NCBI GenBank assembly: GCA_023434365.1
Contig: JAEYSV010000039.1
Location: 40,854-104,853, forward strand
Length of the DNA: 64,000 nt
Reading direction: 5' to 3'
Source of the DNA: Bacillota bacterium
Lineage (GTDB): Bacteria > Bacillota > Clostridia > Lachnospirales > Lachnospiraceae
Position 1 is the first letter of the stretch. Each line of letters opens with the position of its first letter. The notes below the pieces were generated by a model. That model was given only the letters and a program-made list of their open reading frames with translations, did no database searches and was not told where the DNA came from. Shown here piece by piece: positions 51,629-60,415 of this stretch. The position numbers were made by a program, and so were the translations under genes.

Positions 51629-51658
51629 AACTTAGTCGAAGGTGACTTCGACTAAGTT
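51629..51658. repeat. 13-bp perfect hairpin before tpiA
   Basis: AACTTAGTCGAAG and CTTCGACTAAGTT with a GTGA loop, directly after the pgk hairpin. It could support termination on either strand or be a small repeat. Confidence 0.5.
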
Positions 51659-51756
51659 GGTTTAAAAAGTGCTACATAAAGCATATTGCTTTGTTATAAA
51701 TTTGGAAAGGATAATATAATTCGTCACTAGTTAAGAACGGATTATAAGGGAATCAC

Positions 51757-52503
51757 ATGCGTAAAAAAATTATAGCTGGTAACTGGAAAATGAATAAAAC
51801 TCCAAGTGAGACTGTAACATTAATCAATGAATTAAAACCATTAGTAGCAAATGACGAAGTGGATGTAGTGTTCTGCGTTCCTGCAATCTCTTTAACTACA
51901 GCAATGGAAGCAGCAAAAGATAGTAATATTCAGATTGGTGCACAAAATATGTACTTTGAAGAAAGTGGCGCATATACTGGCGAGATAGCACCAAATATGT
52001 TAAGTGACATCGGAGTAAAATATGTAATTATCGGACATTCTGAGAGAAGAGAATACTTTGCAGAAACTGATACTACTGTTAATAAAAAGGTGAAAAAAGC
52101 TTTTGAACATGGAATCACTCCAATCGTTTGCTGTGGAGAATCATTGACACAAAGAGAACAAGGTGTTACGATTGACTTTATCCGTCAACAGATTAAAATC
52201 GCTTTCCTTGATGTGACGGCTGACCAGGCAAAAACAGCTGTAATTGCTTATGAACCAATCTGGGCAATCGGAACTGGAAAAGTTGCAACTACTGAACAAG
52301 CAGAAGAAGTGTGCGCTGCAATTCGTGTATGTATTGGTGAAATCTATGATGAAGCAACGAAAGCAGCAATCCGTATTCAATACGGCGGCAGCGTAACAGC
52401 AGCTAGTGCAGGCGAGCTTTTCTCACAGGAAAACATTGATGGCGGATTAGTAGGCGGTGCTAGCTTAAAAGCGGATTTTGGTAAAATCGTCAACTATAAA
52501 TAG
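51757..52503 (+). CDS. tpiA: Triosephosphate isomerase
   Basis: It interconverts dihydroxyacetone phosphate and glyceraldehyde 3-phosphate. The 248-residue barrel starts RKKIIAGNWKMNKT (substrate N and K). The catalytic acid H94 is in VIIGHSERREYF and the base E166 in AYEPIWAIGTGKVAT, followed by the phosphate-binding YGGSV and GLVGGASL. It has normal length. The ribosome site is weak (AAGGGA). gpmI follows after 18 bases with its own AAGGAG site, so the two are co-transcribed. Confidence 0.97.
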   Translation: MRKKIIAGNWKMNKTPSETVTLINELKPLVANDEVDVVFCVPAISLTTAMEAAKDSNIQIGAQNMYFEESGAYTGEIAPNMLSDIGVKYVIIGHSERREYFAETDTTVNKKVKKAFEHGITPIVCCGESLTQREQGVTIDFIRQQIKIAFLDVTADQAKTAVIAYEPIWAIGTGKVATTEQAEEVCAAIRVCIGEIYDEATKAAIRIQYGGSVTAASAGELFSQENIDGGLVGGASLKADFGKIVNYK

Positions 52504-52521
52504 TGCTAAAGGAGTTATACA

Positions 52522-54060
52522 ATGAGTAAAAAACCAACCGTACTCATGATTTTAGACGGTTTCGGCCTAAATAATGAGACAAGAGCCAATGCAATTAATA
52601 AAGCATTCAAACCAAATTTAGATAAGATTTTTACTACCTATCCCCTCGTAAAAGGCAATGCTAGTGGTATGGCAGTAGGACTGCCTGAAGGACAGATGGG
52701 CAATTCAGAAGTTGGTCACTTAAATATGGGTGCCGGCCGTATTATCTATCAGGAGTTAACCAGAGTTACTAAGGAAATTAACGATGGCACATTCTTTGAT
52801 AACGAAGCATTCTTACAGGCTGTAGAAAACAGCAAGAAAAATGACAGCGCACTTCATATGTTTGGTTTAGTATCCGACGGAGGGGTTCACAGTCATAATA
52901 CTCACCTTTACGGATTATTAGAGCTTGCAAAACGTGCAGGCTTAACCAAGGTATACGTTCACTGTTTCCTTGATGGACGTGACACTGCACCAACTTCAGG
53001 TAGAGGTTTTGTAGCGGACTTAGAAGAAAAGATGAAAGAAATCGGTGTAGGTAAAGTAGCTTCTGTTATGGGACGTTACTATGTCATGGACCGTGACAAT
53101 CGTTGGGATCGTGTAGAAAAAGCTTACCGTGCATTAACTGATGGAATAGGCGAAGTAGCTGATAATGCAGTGTTAGCAATCTCTAATTCCTATGAAAAAG
53201 GCGAAAATGATGAATTCGTATTACCTACGGTTATCATGGAAAATGGTGCACCTGTGGCAACAATTAAAGACCAGGATTCCGTTATCTTCTTTAACTTCCG
53301 TCCAGACCGTGCAAGAGAAATTACCAGAGCATTCTGTGATGATAATTTTACTGGGTTTGAGCGCAAACAACTAAGCTTAACCTATGTATGTTTTTCCGAA
53401 TATGATGCTACAATTCCTAACAAAATCGTAGCTTTTCATAAAGTATCCATTGAGAATACATTTGGTGAATTCTTAAGTAAAAATGGTAAAACTCAGTTAA
53501 GAACCGCTGAAACAGAAAAATATGCCCACGTTACCTTCTTCTTTAACGGTGGGGTAGAGCAGGCATATCCTGGCGAAGAACGCATCCTTGTAAACTCACC
53601 AAAAGTTGCGACTTATGACTTGCAACCAGAAATGAGTGCTTATGATGTAGCTGCTAACTTAGTAGAAGCGATTAAAAGTGATAAGTACGATGTTATTATC
53701 GTAAACTTTGCAAATCCTGATATGGTAGGACATACTGGAATAGAAGAAGCTGCCACAAAAGCAATTGAAGCAGTGGATTCCTGTGTTGGTATGGCTTACG
53801 AAGCATTATTGGAAGTTGATGGACAGATGTTTATCTGTGCTGACCACGGCAATGCGGAACAATTGGTTGATTATACAACCGGCGATCCATTTACCGCTCA
53901 TACAACGAATCCAGTGCCATTTGTATTAGTCAATTACGATGAAAACTACAAATTAAGAGAGGGTGGATGTTTAGCTGATATCGCACCTACCTTGATTGAA
54001 ATGATGGGCATGGAGAAACCAGTTGAAATGACAGGTGAATCCTTACTAATCAAAAAGTAG
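52522..54060 (+). CDS. gpmI: 2,3-bisphosphoglycerate-independent phosphoglycerate mutase
   Basis: It converts 3-phosphoglycerate to 2-phosphoglycerate using a metal-bound phosphoserine. The 512-residue product has PTVLMILDGFGLN at the N-terminus (metal aspartate), the nucleophile S62 in GQMGNSEVGHLNMGAG, HCFLDGRDTAP, FFNFRPDRARE, and ICADHGNAEQ with TAHTTNPVPF for the second metal site. Manganese-dependent iPGM of this type is typical of spore formers, where activity falls with spore pH. It ends the pgk-tpiA-gpmI run. Confidence 0.96.
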   Translation: MSKKPTVLMILDGFGLNNETRANAINKAFKPNLDKIFTTYPLVKGNASGMAVGLPEGQMGNSEVGHLNMGAGRIIYQELTRVTKEINDGTFFDNEAFLQAVENSKKNDSALHMFGLVSDGGVHSHNTHLYGLLELAKRAGLTKVYVHCFLDGRDTAPTSGRGFVADLEEKMKEIGVGKVASVMGRYYVMDRDNRWDRVEKAYRALTDGIGEVADNAVLAISNSYEKGENDEFVLPTVIMENGAPVATIKDQDSVIFFNFRPDRAREITRAFCDDNFTGFERKQLSLTYVCFSEYDATIPNKIVAFHKVSIENTFGEFLSKNGKTQLRTAETEKYAHVTFFFNGGVEQAYPGEERILVNSPKVATYDLQPEMSAYDVAANLVEAIKSDKYDVIIVNFANPDMVGHTGIEEAATKAIEAVDSCVGMAYEALLEVDGQMFICADHGNAEQLVDYTTGDPFTAHTTNPVPFVLVNYDENYKLREGGCLADIAPTLIEMMGMEKPVEMTGESLLIKK

Positions 54061-54156
54061 TTGTTATACAGAGGTATATTATCAGTGTGGTCATCTCCTC
54101 TGATGATGGATTTTGACATATTATGTTAAGTATTCTGGCTATATTGATAATAATGG

Positions 54157-54185
54157 TTGAAAATCATATCGTTATATGATAGAAT
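54157..54185 (+). promoter_or_regulatory. Promoter of secG
   Basis: TTGAAA (54157-54162), 17 bases, TAGAAT (54180-54185), about 29 bases before the secG ATG. Confidence 0.65.
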
Positions 54186-54214
54186 CATTTTGTTAAGCTT
54201 TAGGAGGTGTAGAG

Positions 54215-54454
54215 ATGGACGCTTTAAAGGTACTTTTAACGATTCTTTATGTTGTAATATGCGTTGTTTTATCTATCGTTGTACTTATGCAAGAAGGTAA
54301 ATCCGCAGGTTTAGGTGTTATCAGCGGAGCAGCTGATACTTATTTGGGTAAAAACAAGGGCCGTACAATGGAAGGTGCTATGAACAAACTGACTGTTGGT
54401 TTAACTGTTGGTTTCATTGCATTATCAATTGTTCTGAATCTGAAAATCTGGTAA
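54215..54454 (+). CDS. secG: Protein translocase subunit SecG
   Basis: SecG is the small subunit of the SecYEG channel. The 79-residue protein has two transmembrane helices (LTILYVVICVVLSIVVLMQ and LTVGLTVGFIALSIVLNL) joined by the conserved loop EGKSAGLGVISGAADTYLGK with the following NKGRTMEG. AGGAGG lies before the ATG. The order secG-rnr-smpB-ssrA is conserved across Firmicutes. Confidence 0.95.
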   Translation: MDALKVLLTILYVVICVVLSIVVLMQEGKSAGLGVISGAADTYLGKNKGRTMEGAMNKLTVGLTVGFIALSIVLNLKIW

Positions 54455-54473
54455 GCATGTATTTCAAATAATA

Positions 54474-54521
54474 AGAGCCCTACACCAAGATGTAAAACAT
54501 CTTGGTGTAGGGCTCTTTTGT
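54474..54521 (+). terminator. Terminator after secG
   Basis: A 19-bp perfect stem starting AGAGCCCTACACCAAGATG, five-base loop, then TTTGTTTTT. Confidence 0.9.
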
Positions 54522-54530
54522 TTTTGTGGG

Positions 54531-55080
54531 CAAACTATGTTTCCTGTTGCTTTGTCGTTGTAGCTGTGTAAATTAGCTAAGCTTGTAGTGTGTGATTTGT
54601 CAATTTGCTTGACATTGATGAACAAGCAAGATATAACATATTTCACTCGCAACGCGCTCCCGCTCGGATGACGCCGTAACGGTACGTAAGGTCACAAAAT
54701 ACGTGACCTAAGTGCCGACGGCGTCATAACGGTTGCGAGTTAAAATATGTTTTATCTTTGCTTGTGTTATAGTTTTTCAAGCAAATTGACAAAATTTAGT
54801 TTACGATGCTTAGCTAATTTACACATATATAGTTTTTGAGGCAACAGGAAACATAGTTTTTTATACTTTGCGAGCGTTGCGAGTTACAATATATTTTATC
54901 TTTGCTTGTGTTATAGTTTTTGAAGCAAATTGACAAGGTTTAGTTTACGATGCTTAACTAATTTACACATATAGTTTTTGAGGCAATAGGAAACATAGTT
55001 TTTTATACTTTGCGAGCGTTGCGAGTTAAAATATGTTTTATCTTCCTTGTGTTTATGTTCTTGAGGCAAATTGACGAAGA
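54531..55080. repeat. Compound inverted and tandem repeat element between secG and rnr
   Basis: An arm at 54531-54653 is repeated in inverted, imperfect form at 54732-54859. The ~78-base centre holds nested palindromes ATGACGCCGT (54668-54677) with ACGGCGTCAT (54718-54727), and AGGTCAC (54689-54695) with GTGACCT (54703-54709). The right arm belongs to a ~143 bp unit starting GTTGCGAGT, which recurs in tandem at 54732, 54876 and, partially, 55018. The first two units differ at roughly eight positions by eye. There is no ORF. The centre sequence recurs at 63966. Confidence 0.88.
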
Positions 55081-55357
55081 CATTGAAAAGGAATTTTTTT
55101 CTTATTTTATATAAAATAGTGGGGTGTGTGTATGAAAAGTGGTCTTGCTATGTTATACTATAATTAAATGTAAATAATTATGAAACAAATTATGTAATAG
55201 ATTATGTAATAAATAAATGTAATAAATGACATGATTATTATTAAATGGTTTGGCCATAGTTAATATAGAATCGTTTATCTTGGACGGAGTATTTGTGGCT
55301 GAGAGGTAGAATTAGCGTACTAGTTATTAAGTGAATGATTCAGAAGGGTGGTACTAG
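55081..55357. other. AT-rich region upstream of rnr
   Basis: No gene is seen. A TATAAT at about 55160 lies in a plausible promoter context, and a short ATTATGTAATA motif is duplicated near 55190-55210. A GGGTGG site lies just before the rnr start. Confidence 0.35.
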
Positions 55358-57487
55358 ATGGATAAAATGTTACTAGAACAAAAGAAAGAATTGGTGTTTG
55401 GATATATTAGCAGCAAGTATTATAAACCGCTAAAATTCAAGGAAATGGTTACCGCGCTGCAGGTCCCACGTGATGAAAAGAGTGATTTGCGAGAGGTGTT
55501 AGAAAGTCTGGTTGCAGACGGTAAAATTACGATTGATGTGAAAGGAAAGTTTCATCTTTCAGAAGGAAATGTCAGAACTGGTACCTTTGTTGGAACGAGC
55601 CGAGGATTTGGCTTCGTTACCATTGAAGGCGAGAATGAAGACATCTTTATTCCTGAAAATGCAACAAAAGGAGCACTTCACAATGATATCGTGCAGGTTA
55701 GCATCAAAGAATTGCAGACCGGAAAGCGAAAAGAAGGAACGATTGTTGCTGTTGTTGAAAGAAAAACGGATGAAATTGTTGGTACATTTGCAAAGAGTAA
55801 GAATTTTGGGTTTGTAGTAGCCGATAATCAAAAAATCTCGAAAGATATTTATATCCCAAATGAGTTTAGTAAAGGTGCTGTAACGGGTCATAAAGTTGTT
55901 GTAAAGATTACGAACTATGGAAGTAAGGATAAGAATCCGGAAGGGCGTGTTACTGAAATTCTGGGACACATTAATGACCCAGGTGTTGATATCATGTCCA
56001 TCGTGAAGGCATTTAATCTTCCAACCGAATTTCCTGGTCCAGTGATGAGATATATCGATGATATCCCTCAGGAAGTGGATCCTAAAGATATGGCAGGTCG
56101 CATGGATATCCGTGACAAGCAAATGGTTACCATTGACGGGGAAGACGCAAAAGACCTTGATGATGCGATTACAATCGAAAGGGTAGGCAATATCTATAAG
56201 CTAGGTGTGCATATTGCTGACGTAACTAATTATGTGAAGGAAGACTCTGTATTAGATGAAGAAGCATTAAAACGTGGCACTAGTGTGTATCTGGTAGACC
56301 GTGTTATTCCGATGTTACCTCACAAATTATCGAATGGAATCTGTTCTTTGAATGCAGGGGTAGACCGCCTGGCATTAAGCTGCTTTATGGAAATTGATGA
56401 AAGTGGTAAAGTGCTTTCTCACAAGATTGCCAATACTGTCGTGAAAGTAACTGAACGTATGACTTATACCAGTGTTAAAAAGGTGCTTGAGGGTGATGAA
56501 GAAGAAAGAACAAAGTATCAAGGGTTAATTCCTATGTTTGAATTGATGGAGGAGCTTGCTGCGATTCTCAGAAAGCAACGTATGCACCGAGGATCCATTG
56601 ACTTTGATTTCCCTGAAAGCAAGATCATCCTTGATGAAAAAGGGAAACCAATCGATATCAAACCTTATGACCGTAACGTAGCAACAAAAATTATTGAAGA
56701 GTTCATGTTAATAGCCAATGAAACGATTGCAGAGGATTTCTTCTGGCAGGAGATTCCGTTTGTATATCGTACGCATGAAAATCCTGATTCTGAAAAGATT
56801 CAAAAGCTCGGAATATTCATCAATAACTTTGGTTATACGATCAAAGTTGGGCAGGATGAGATTCATCCAAAAGAGTTACAAAAACTGATTGAGAAAATTG
56901 ATGGTACTCCAGAGGAAGCATTAATCAGTCGTTTGACACTTCGCTCAATGAAACAGGCAAAGTATACCGTTAGCAACGAAGGTCATTTTGGTCTGGCTAC
57001 CAAATATTACTGCCATTTTACGTCACCAATCCGTCGTTACCCTGACTTACAGATTCATCGTATTATCAAAGAGAATATTACCAGAGGAATAAGTGAGAAA
57101 CGGGCAAAACATTACGATCGCATCTTAACTGATGTTGCAAGACAGTCAAGTATGATGGAACGTCGCGCAGATGAAGCGGAGCGTGAAGTAGATAAACTTA
57201 AAAAAGTGCAGTATATGAAGCAATTTATCGGGGAACAATTTGAAGGAGTTATCAGCAGCATTACTACCTGGGGAATGTATGTGGAACTGCCAAATACGGT
57301 AGAAGGAATGATTAAGGTAACTAATTTACGGGATGATTATTATTTCTATGATGAAGAGAGATATATCATGGTCGGTGAGCATACAAAGAAAACGTATAAA
57401 CTAGGCCAGCGAGTAATTGTCGAAGTAGCGGGTGTAGATTCACTTGCGCGGACCATTGACTTTGACTTAGTGGATGTTGTAGAATAG
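55358..57487 (+). CDS. rnr: Ribonuclease R
   Basis: RNase R is a processive 3'-5' exoribonuclease that degrades structured RNA and works with tmRNA-SmpB to clear faulty messages. The 709-residue product has an N-terminal winged helix, cold-shock domains (TGTFVGTSRGFGFVTIEGEN and GTFAKSKNFGFVVADN), and the RNB catalytic domain with the metal-binding IDGEDAKDLDDAI (about residues 262-274), then HKLSNGICSLNAGVDRLALS. A C-terminal S1 domain follows (FEGVISSITTWGMYVEL). The lysine-rich tail of the E. coli enzyme is absent. It is followed by smpB. Confidence 0.96.
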   Translation: MDKMLLEQKKELVFGYISSKYYKPLKFKEMVTALQVPRDEKSDLREVLESLVADGKITIDVKGKFHLSEGNVRTGTFVGTSRGFGFVTIEGENEDIFIPENATKGALHNDIVQVSIKELQTGKRKEGTIVAVVERKTDEIVGTFAKSKNFGFVVADNQKISKDIYIPNEFSKGAVTGHKVVVKITNYGSKDKNPEGRVTEILGHINDPGVDIMSIVKAFNLPTEFPGPVMRYIDDIPQEVDPKDMAGRMDIRDKQMVTIDGEDAKDLDDAITIERVGNIYKLGVHIADVTNYVKEDSVLDEEALKRGTSVYLVDRVIPMLPHKLSNGICSLNAGVDRLALSCFMEIDESGKVLSHKIANTVVKVTERMTYTSVKKVLEGDEEERTKYQGLIPMFELMEELAAILRKQRMHRGSIDFDFPESKIILDEKGKPIDIKPYDRNVATKIIEEFMLIANETIAEDFFWQEIPFVYRTHENPDSEKIQKLGIFINNFGYTIKVGQDEIHPKELQKLIEKIDGTPEEALISRLTLRSMKQAKYTVSNEGHFGLATKYYCHFTSPIRRYPDLQIHRIIKENITRGISEKRAKHYDRILTDVARQSSMMERRADEAEREVDKLKKVQYMKQFIGEQFEGVISSITTWGMYVELPNTVEGMIKVTNLRDDYYFYDEERYIMVGEHTKKTYKLGQRVIVEVAGVDSLARTIDFDLVDVVE

Positions 57488-57576
57488 CAGAAGGTATTAT
57501 ATTAAATTAATTGTAATCTATAAGGGAGGTAGCAGGGCTACCTTTCTTGTAGTAACATAAGGCAGGAGCGATAATT

Positions 57577-58044
57577 GTGGCAAAAGAACCAAAAAAACTA
57601 ATTGCCAATAATAAAAAGGCTAGATTCGATTACTTTATCGAAGAAACCTATGAAGCGGGGATTGAGCTACATGGGACAGAAGTGAAGGCACTTCGTATGG
57701 GTAAATGTAGTTTAAAGGAATCATTTATCCGCGTTGAGAATGGTGAAATGTGGATTTATGGTATGCATATTAGTCCTTATGAAAAGGGTAATATCTTTAA
57801 TAAGGATCCATTAAGAGTGCGTAAATTACTCTTACATCGTTATGAGATTAACAAACTGATTGGTAAGATGAAGGAGAAGGGCTATACCTTAGTACCACTT
57901 ACCATTTATTTCAAAGAGAGTCTGGTGAAAGTAGAAGTTGGGCTTGCAAAAGGTAAGAAACTCTATGATAAACGAGAAGATATCGCTAAAAAAGATCAGC
58001 GAAGAGAAGCAGAGAAAAACTTCAAGATTAAAAACTTGGGTTGA
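57577..58044 (+). CDS. smpB: SsrA-binding protein SmpB
   Basis: SmpB binds tmRNA and brings it to stalled ribosomes. The 155-residue beta-barrel protein has NKKARFDYFIEETYEAGIEL, then GTEVKALRMGKCSLKESF, ISPYEKGNIFNKDPLRVRKLLLH, and a basic C-terminal tail (KKLYDKREDIAKKDQRREAE) that reads the empty mRNA channel. The start is a GTG behind GGAG. Its stop overlaps the -35 box of the ssrA promoter. Confidence 0.96.
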   Translation: MAKEPKKLIANNKKARFDYFIEETYEAGIELHGTEVKALRMGKCSLKESFIRVENGEMWIYGMHISPYEKGNIFNKDPLRVRKLLLHRYEINKLIGKMKEKGYTLVPLTIYFKESLVKVEVGLAKGKKLYDKREDIAKKDQRREAEKNFKIKNLG

Positions 58045-58069
58045 CAAAACTGTTTTTTTATATTATTAT
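58041..58069 (+). promoter_or_regulatory. Promoter of ssrA
   Basis: TTGACA (58041-58046) overlaps the end of smpB. After 17 bases, TATTAT (58064-58069) follows. The start near 58077 leaves about 100 bases of 5' precursor, which contains AT-rich repeats and TTATGAAAA/TTTTCATAA complementarity. Confidence 0.65.
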
Positions 58070-58176
58070 CATAACACATCGTCTGTTACACAGTACTCGA
58101 ATTTATGAAAATTATTTTTATGGAAATTACATTTTTATGAAAATAACATTTTTCATAAAGTATCATATTATGATTC

Positions 58177-58512
58177 GGGGTAGTACTGGTTTCGACAGGG
58201 GTTTTGCAGTTGGAGAAGCTATCCGTGGGTGATACGTTAATTCACAAAATTAAATTAAACGCAGACGAAAATTTAGCGTTCGCAGCCTAACGGCTGCTGT
58301 CAGCCTTAGCGTACCTATCCGTTAAGAACCTGGCATCGACTTGATGGGAAACGACTTATACAAAGCTTTGCGTATATGGGCGTAGAATGAAGCTACTGAA
58401 AGCAAAAGGGTGTTAGCTCCCGTTTGCCAGAGGGAATGTCAAATAACTAACTATGATAGTAGAAGTACAATGAATGGGCTTTTGGACATGGGTTCGACTC
58501 CCATCTACTCCA
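58177..58512 (+). ncRNA. ssrA: Transfer-messenger RNA (tmRNA)
   Basis: tmRNA rescues stalled ribosomes and tags the nascent protein for proteolysis. The 5' end GGGGTAGTACTGGTTTCGAC and the 3' end GGGTTCGACTCCCATCTACTCC with discriminator A form the tRNA-like domain (acceptor GGGGTAG/CTACTCC, T loop TTCGACT). The tag frame starts at 58261 with GCA and reads ADENLAFAA, stopping with TAA at 58288-58290. The 3' CCA does not appear to be encoded after the discriminator. It follows smpB, the usual neighbour, and is closed by a strong terminator. Confidence 0.95.
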
Positions 58513-58513
58513 T

Positions 58514-58548
58514 AACAGCGTTTGATTTAAATCAAGCGCTGTTTTTTT
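58514..58548 (+). terminator. Terminator of ssrA
   Basis: AACAGCG and CGCTGTT arms with inner TTGAT/ATCAA pairing, followed by a T run. Confidence 0.9.
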
Positions 58549-58635
58549 GTGCGCCCAGTAGGGGCAATGAAGCTCTTTAAACTTTGAGTATGATATTGGA
58601 ATTAAGGAATACATTGATTTTTTAGCGCAAAATAT

Positions 58636-58745
58636 ATAGAATAATGGTATACGAAGTTATTGTGAGAACTTTATAGAACAATGGTATTATGAAGTTATTG
58701 TAAGAACTACATAGAATAATAGTAAATGAAGTTGTTTATAAGAAG
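58636..58745 (+). repeat. Three tandem copies of a 37-38 bp repeat
   Basis: Units starting ATAGAATAATGGTATACGAA (58636), ATAGAACAATGGTATTATGA (58673) and ATAGAATAATAGTAAATGAA (58711) each continue GTTATTGT.AGAACT or a close variant. The third runs into the leader of the oxidoreductase gene, ending about 13 bases before its start codon. Confidence 0.75.
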
Positions 58746-58758
58746 GGATGGTTTGATT

Positions 58759-59745
58759 ATGGAAAAAGTTCGTTGGGGCATTATGGGTTGTGGCAATATA
58801 TCTACGACAGTAGCGAAGGCAATGAGTCAACTTGAGGAGGTAAGTATTTGTGCGGTTGCCGCGACAGATTTGAATCGGGCGAAGCAATTTGCAACGCAGT
58901 TTGATGTTGCTAAAGCATATGGTACATACGAGGAATTGGTTAAAGATCCAGAGATTGAGGTGATCTATATTGGTACGATTCATCCGGCACATTATGACTG
59001 CATGAAATTATGTGTTCAAAATGGGAAGCATATATTATGTGAAAAACCATTTACCCTCAATAAAGAAGAGGCGGAAGAAATCTTTGAATTAGCACGCCAA
59101 CAAGGTGTGTTTGTGATGGAAGCAATGTGGACCAAATTCTTACCGTCAACAATAGCAATAAAAGATATGATTGATGGAGGACGGATTGGTTCCTTCCAAT
59201 ATATGAGGATTGTTTTTGGATATGCTTGCGAGCGTAGTATGTCCAGTCGAATGTTTAATCCTGAATTAGGTGGTGGAGCACTTCTTGATGTGGGTATTTA
59301 TCCACTGACTTATGCAATGCTAATGGCAGGCAGTAAGTTAAAAAGTGTAGAATCAAAGGCTTGCATTGGAACTACTGGGATTGATGAGGTCAATAGTATG
59401 TTACTTTCCTTTGAAAATGGTACGATTGCAGATTGTGCCAGTGCTGTGAGCGTTAATCTTGGAGATGTGGCGGTGTTATATGGCACACAAGGGAAGATTG
59501 TCATTCCATCCTTTTTCTGTGCCCAAAAAGCAAGCCTGTATGATACAAACGATGCATTAATCGAAGAAATAGAGAGACCATTTTTGGTAAATGGTTATGA
59601 ATATGAGATTATTGAAGTCAACCGATGCATCAGAGAACATAAGTCAATGAGTCAGACTCACACCTGGGATATGACATTGGCTATGATGGAATTACTTGAT
59701 TCCATGAGAAAAGAATGGAGTTTAACCTATCCCGGAGGAAAATAG
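58759..59745 (+). CDS. Gfo/Idh/MocA-family oxidoreductase
   Basis: The 328-residue product is an NAD(P)-dependent oxidoreductase of the glucose-fructose oxidoreductase/inositol dehydrogenase family. The N-terminal Rossmann domain has WGIMGCGNISTTVAKAM. The hallmark EKP is in HILCEKPFTLNKEEAEEI, and the second domain has GGGALLDVGIYPLTYAML, as in dihydrodiol-dehydrogenase-like members. Substrates are probably sugars or related diols, not identifiable here. An in-frame ATG at 58726 lies in the tandem repeat; the ATG at 58759 starts the conserved domain. The next gene starts 2 bases after its stop. Confidence 0.88.
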   Translation: MEKVRWGIMGCGNISTTVAKAMSQLEEVSICAVAATDLNRAKQFATQFDVAKAYGTYEELVKDPEIEVIYIGTIHPAHYDCMKLCVQNGKHILCEKPFTLNKEEAEEIFELARQQGVFVMEAMWTKFLPSTIAIKDMIDGGRIGSFQYMRIVFGYACERSMSSRMFNPELGGGALLDVGIYPLTYAMLMAGSKLKSVESKACIGTTGIDEVNSMLLSFENGTIADCASAVSVNLGDVAVLYGTQGKIVIPSFFCAQKASLYDTNDALIEEIERPFLVNGYEYEIIEVNRCIREHKSMSQTHTWDMTLAMMELLDSMRKEWSLTYPGGK

Positions 59746-59747
59746 CA

Positions 59748-60311
59748 ATGAGCAATAAGATGGTCGTACAAGGGTTCACCTTTCGTACGAAAGAGGAATA
59801 CAGTAAAGCAAAAAAAGAGCAAGAAGCGATTGCTTATATTAAAGCCAATACTGATTTGATGAACATGAAAAATCGCTACAAACTATATTGCCGACTCAAT
59901 AGTAAGGAGACTTTTCAAACCATTATTGGTGTTCAGTTTTTATCGGAGCTGAGAGAGTCTTTGCTAAAGGCTAATTTTATTAGTGAGGAGCAGTTAGAGC
60001 CTGTGCTTGTGACGTCTACAGTTGTAGAAAAGGCGGTCTTACCTAAAAATGATTCTGCCAATCGTCAAGCCGACTCCAAATTCAGTTCTTTATATGAAAA
60101 GCAGAAACATAAAAAAGAACTAGCCTATGTAGTGATTGGTTTTCTATCGATTATTATCGCCGGTATGATTATCATTTCCTATACAGGGAATCATTCTAAT
60201 CTGGAGATGCTAGAAAATAAAATTATCGATAAATATTCAGCCTGGGAAGCTGAGTTAGAGGAAAAAGAAGCCGAGTTAAATCAAAAAGAAGAACAGTTAG
60301 AAGCAAGGTAA
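59748..60311 (+). CDS. Hypothetical membrane protein with C-terminal coiled coil
   Basis: The 187-residue product (ATG at 59748 behind GGAGGAA; the open frame extends upstream into the oxidoreductase gene) has a soluble N-terminal part of about 125 residues starting MVVQGFTFRTKEEYSKAKKE. One transmembrane helix (LAYVVIGFLSIIIAGMIIIS, about residues 120-142) follows, then a short E/K-rich coiled coil (ELEEKEAELNQKEEQLE). I do not recognise a family. It directly follows the oxidoreductase and precedes a two-component system by about 100 bases. Confidence 0.72.
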   Translation: MSNKMVVQGFTFRTKEEYSKAKKEQEAIAYIKANTDLMNMKNRYKLYCRLNSKETFQTIIGVQFLSELRESLLKANFISEEQLEPVLVTSTVVEKAVLPKNDSANRQADSKFSSLYEKQKHKKELAYVVIGFLSIIIAGMIIISYTGNHSNLEMLENKIIDKYSAWEAELEEKEAELNQKEEQLEAR

Positions 60312-60415
60312 GCGAAAAAGGCAGAACAATCCGCTTTTCTCTTCACATTTTTTTCATAGTTATATGTTAGTTTGGTAGTAAAGAATCTTACGAAAATGTT
60401 TGTTGGAGGGATACG

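Noticed and set aside
55559..56122. 187-codon minus-strand frame inside rnr
   Set aside because: It is fully antisense to a well-supported gene, rich in N, I, F and H, and matches no family; a shadow of rnr codon use.
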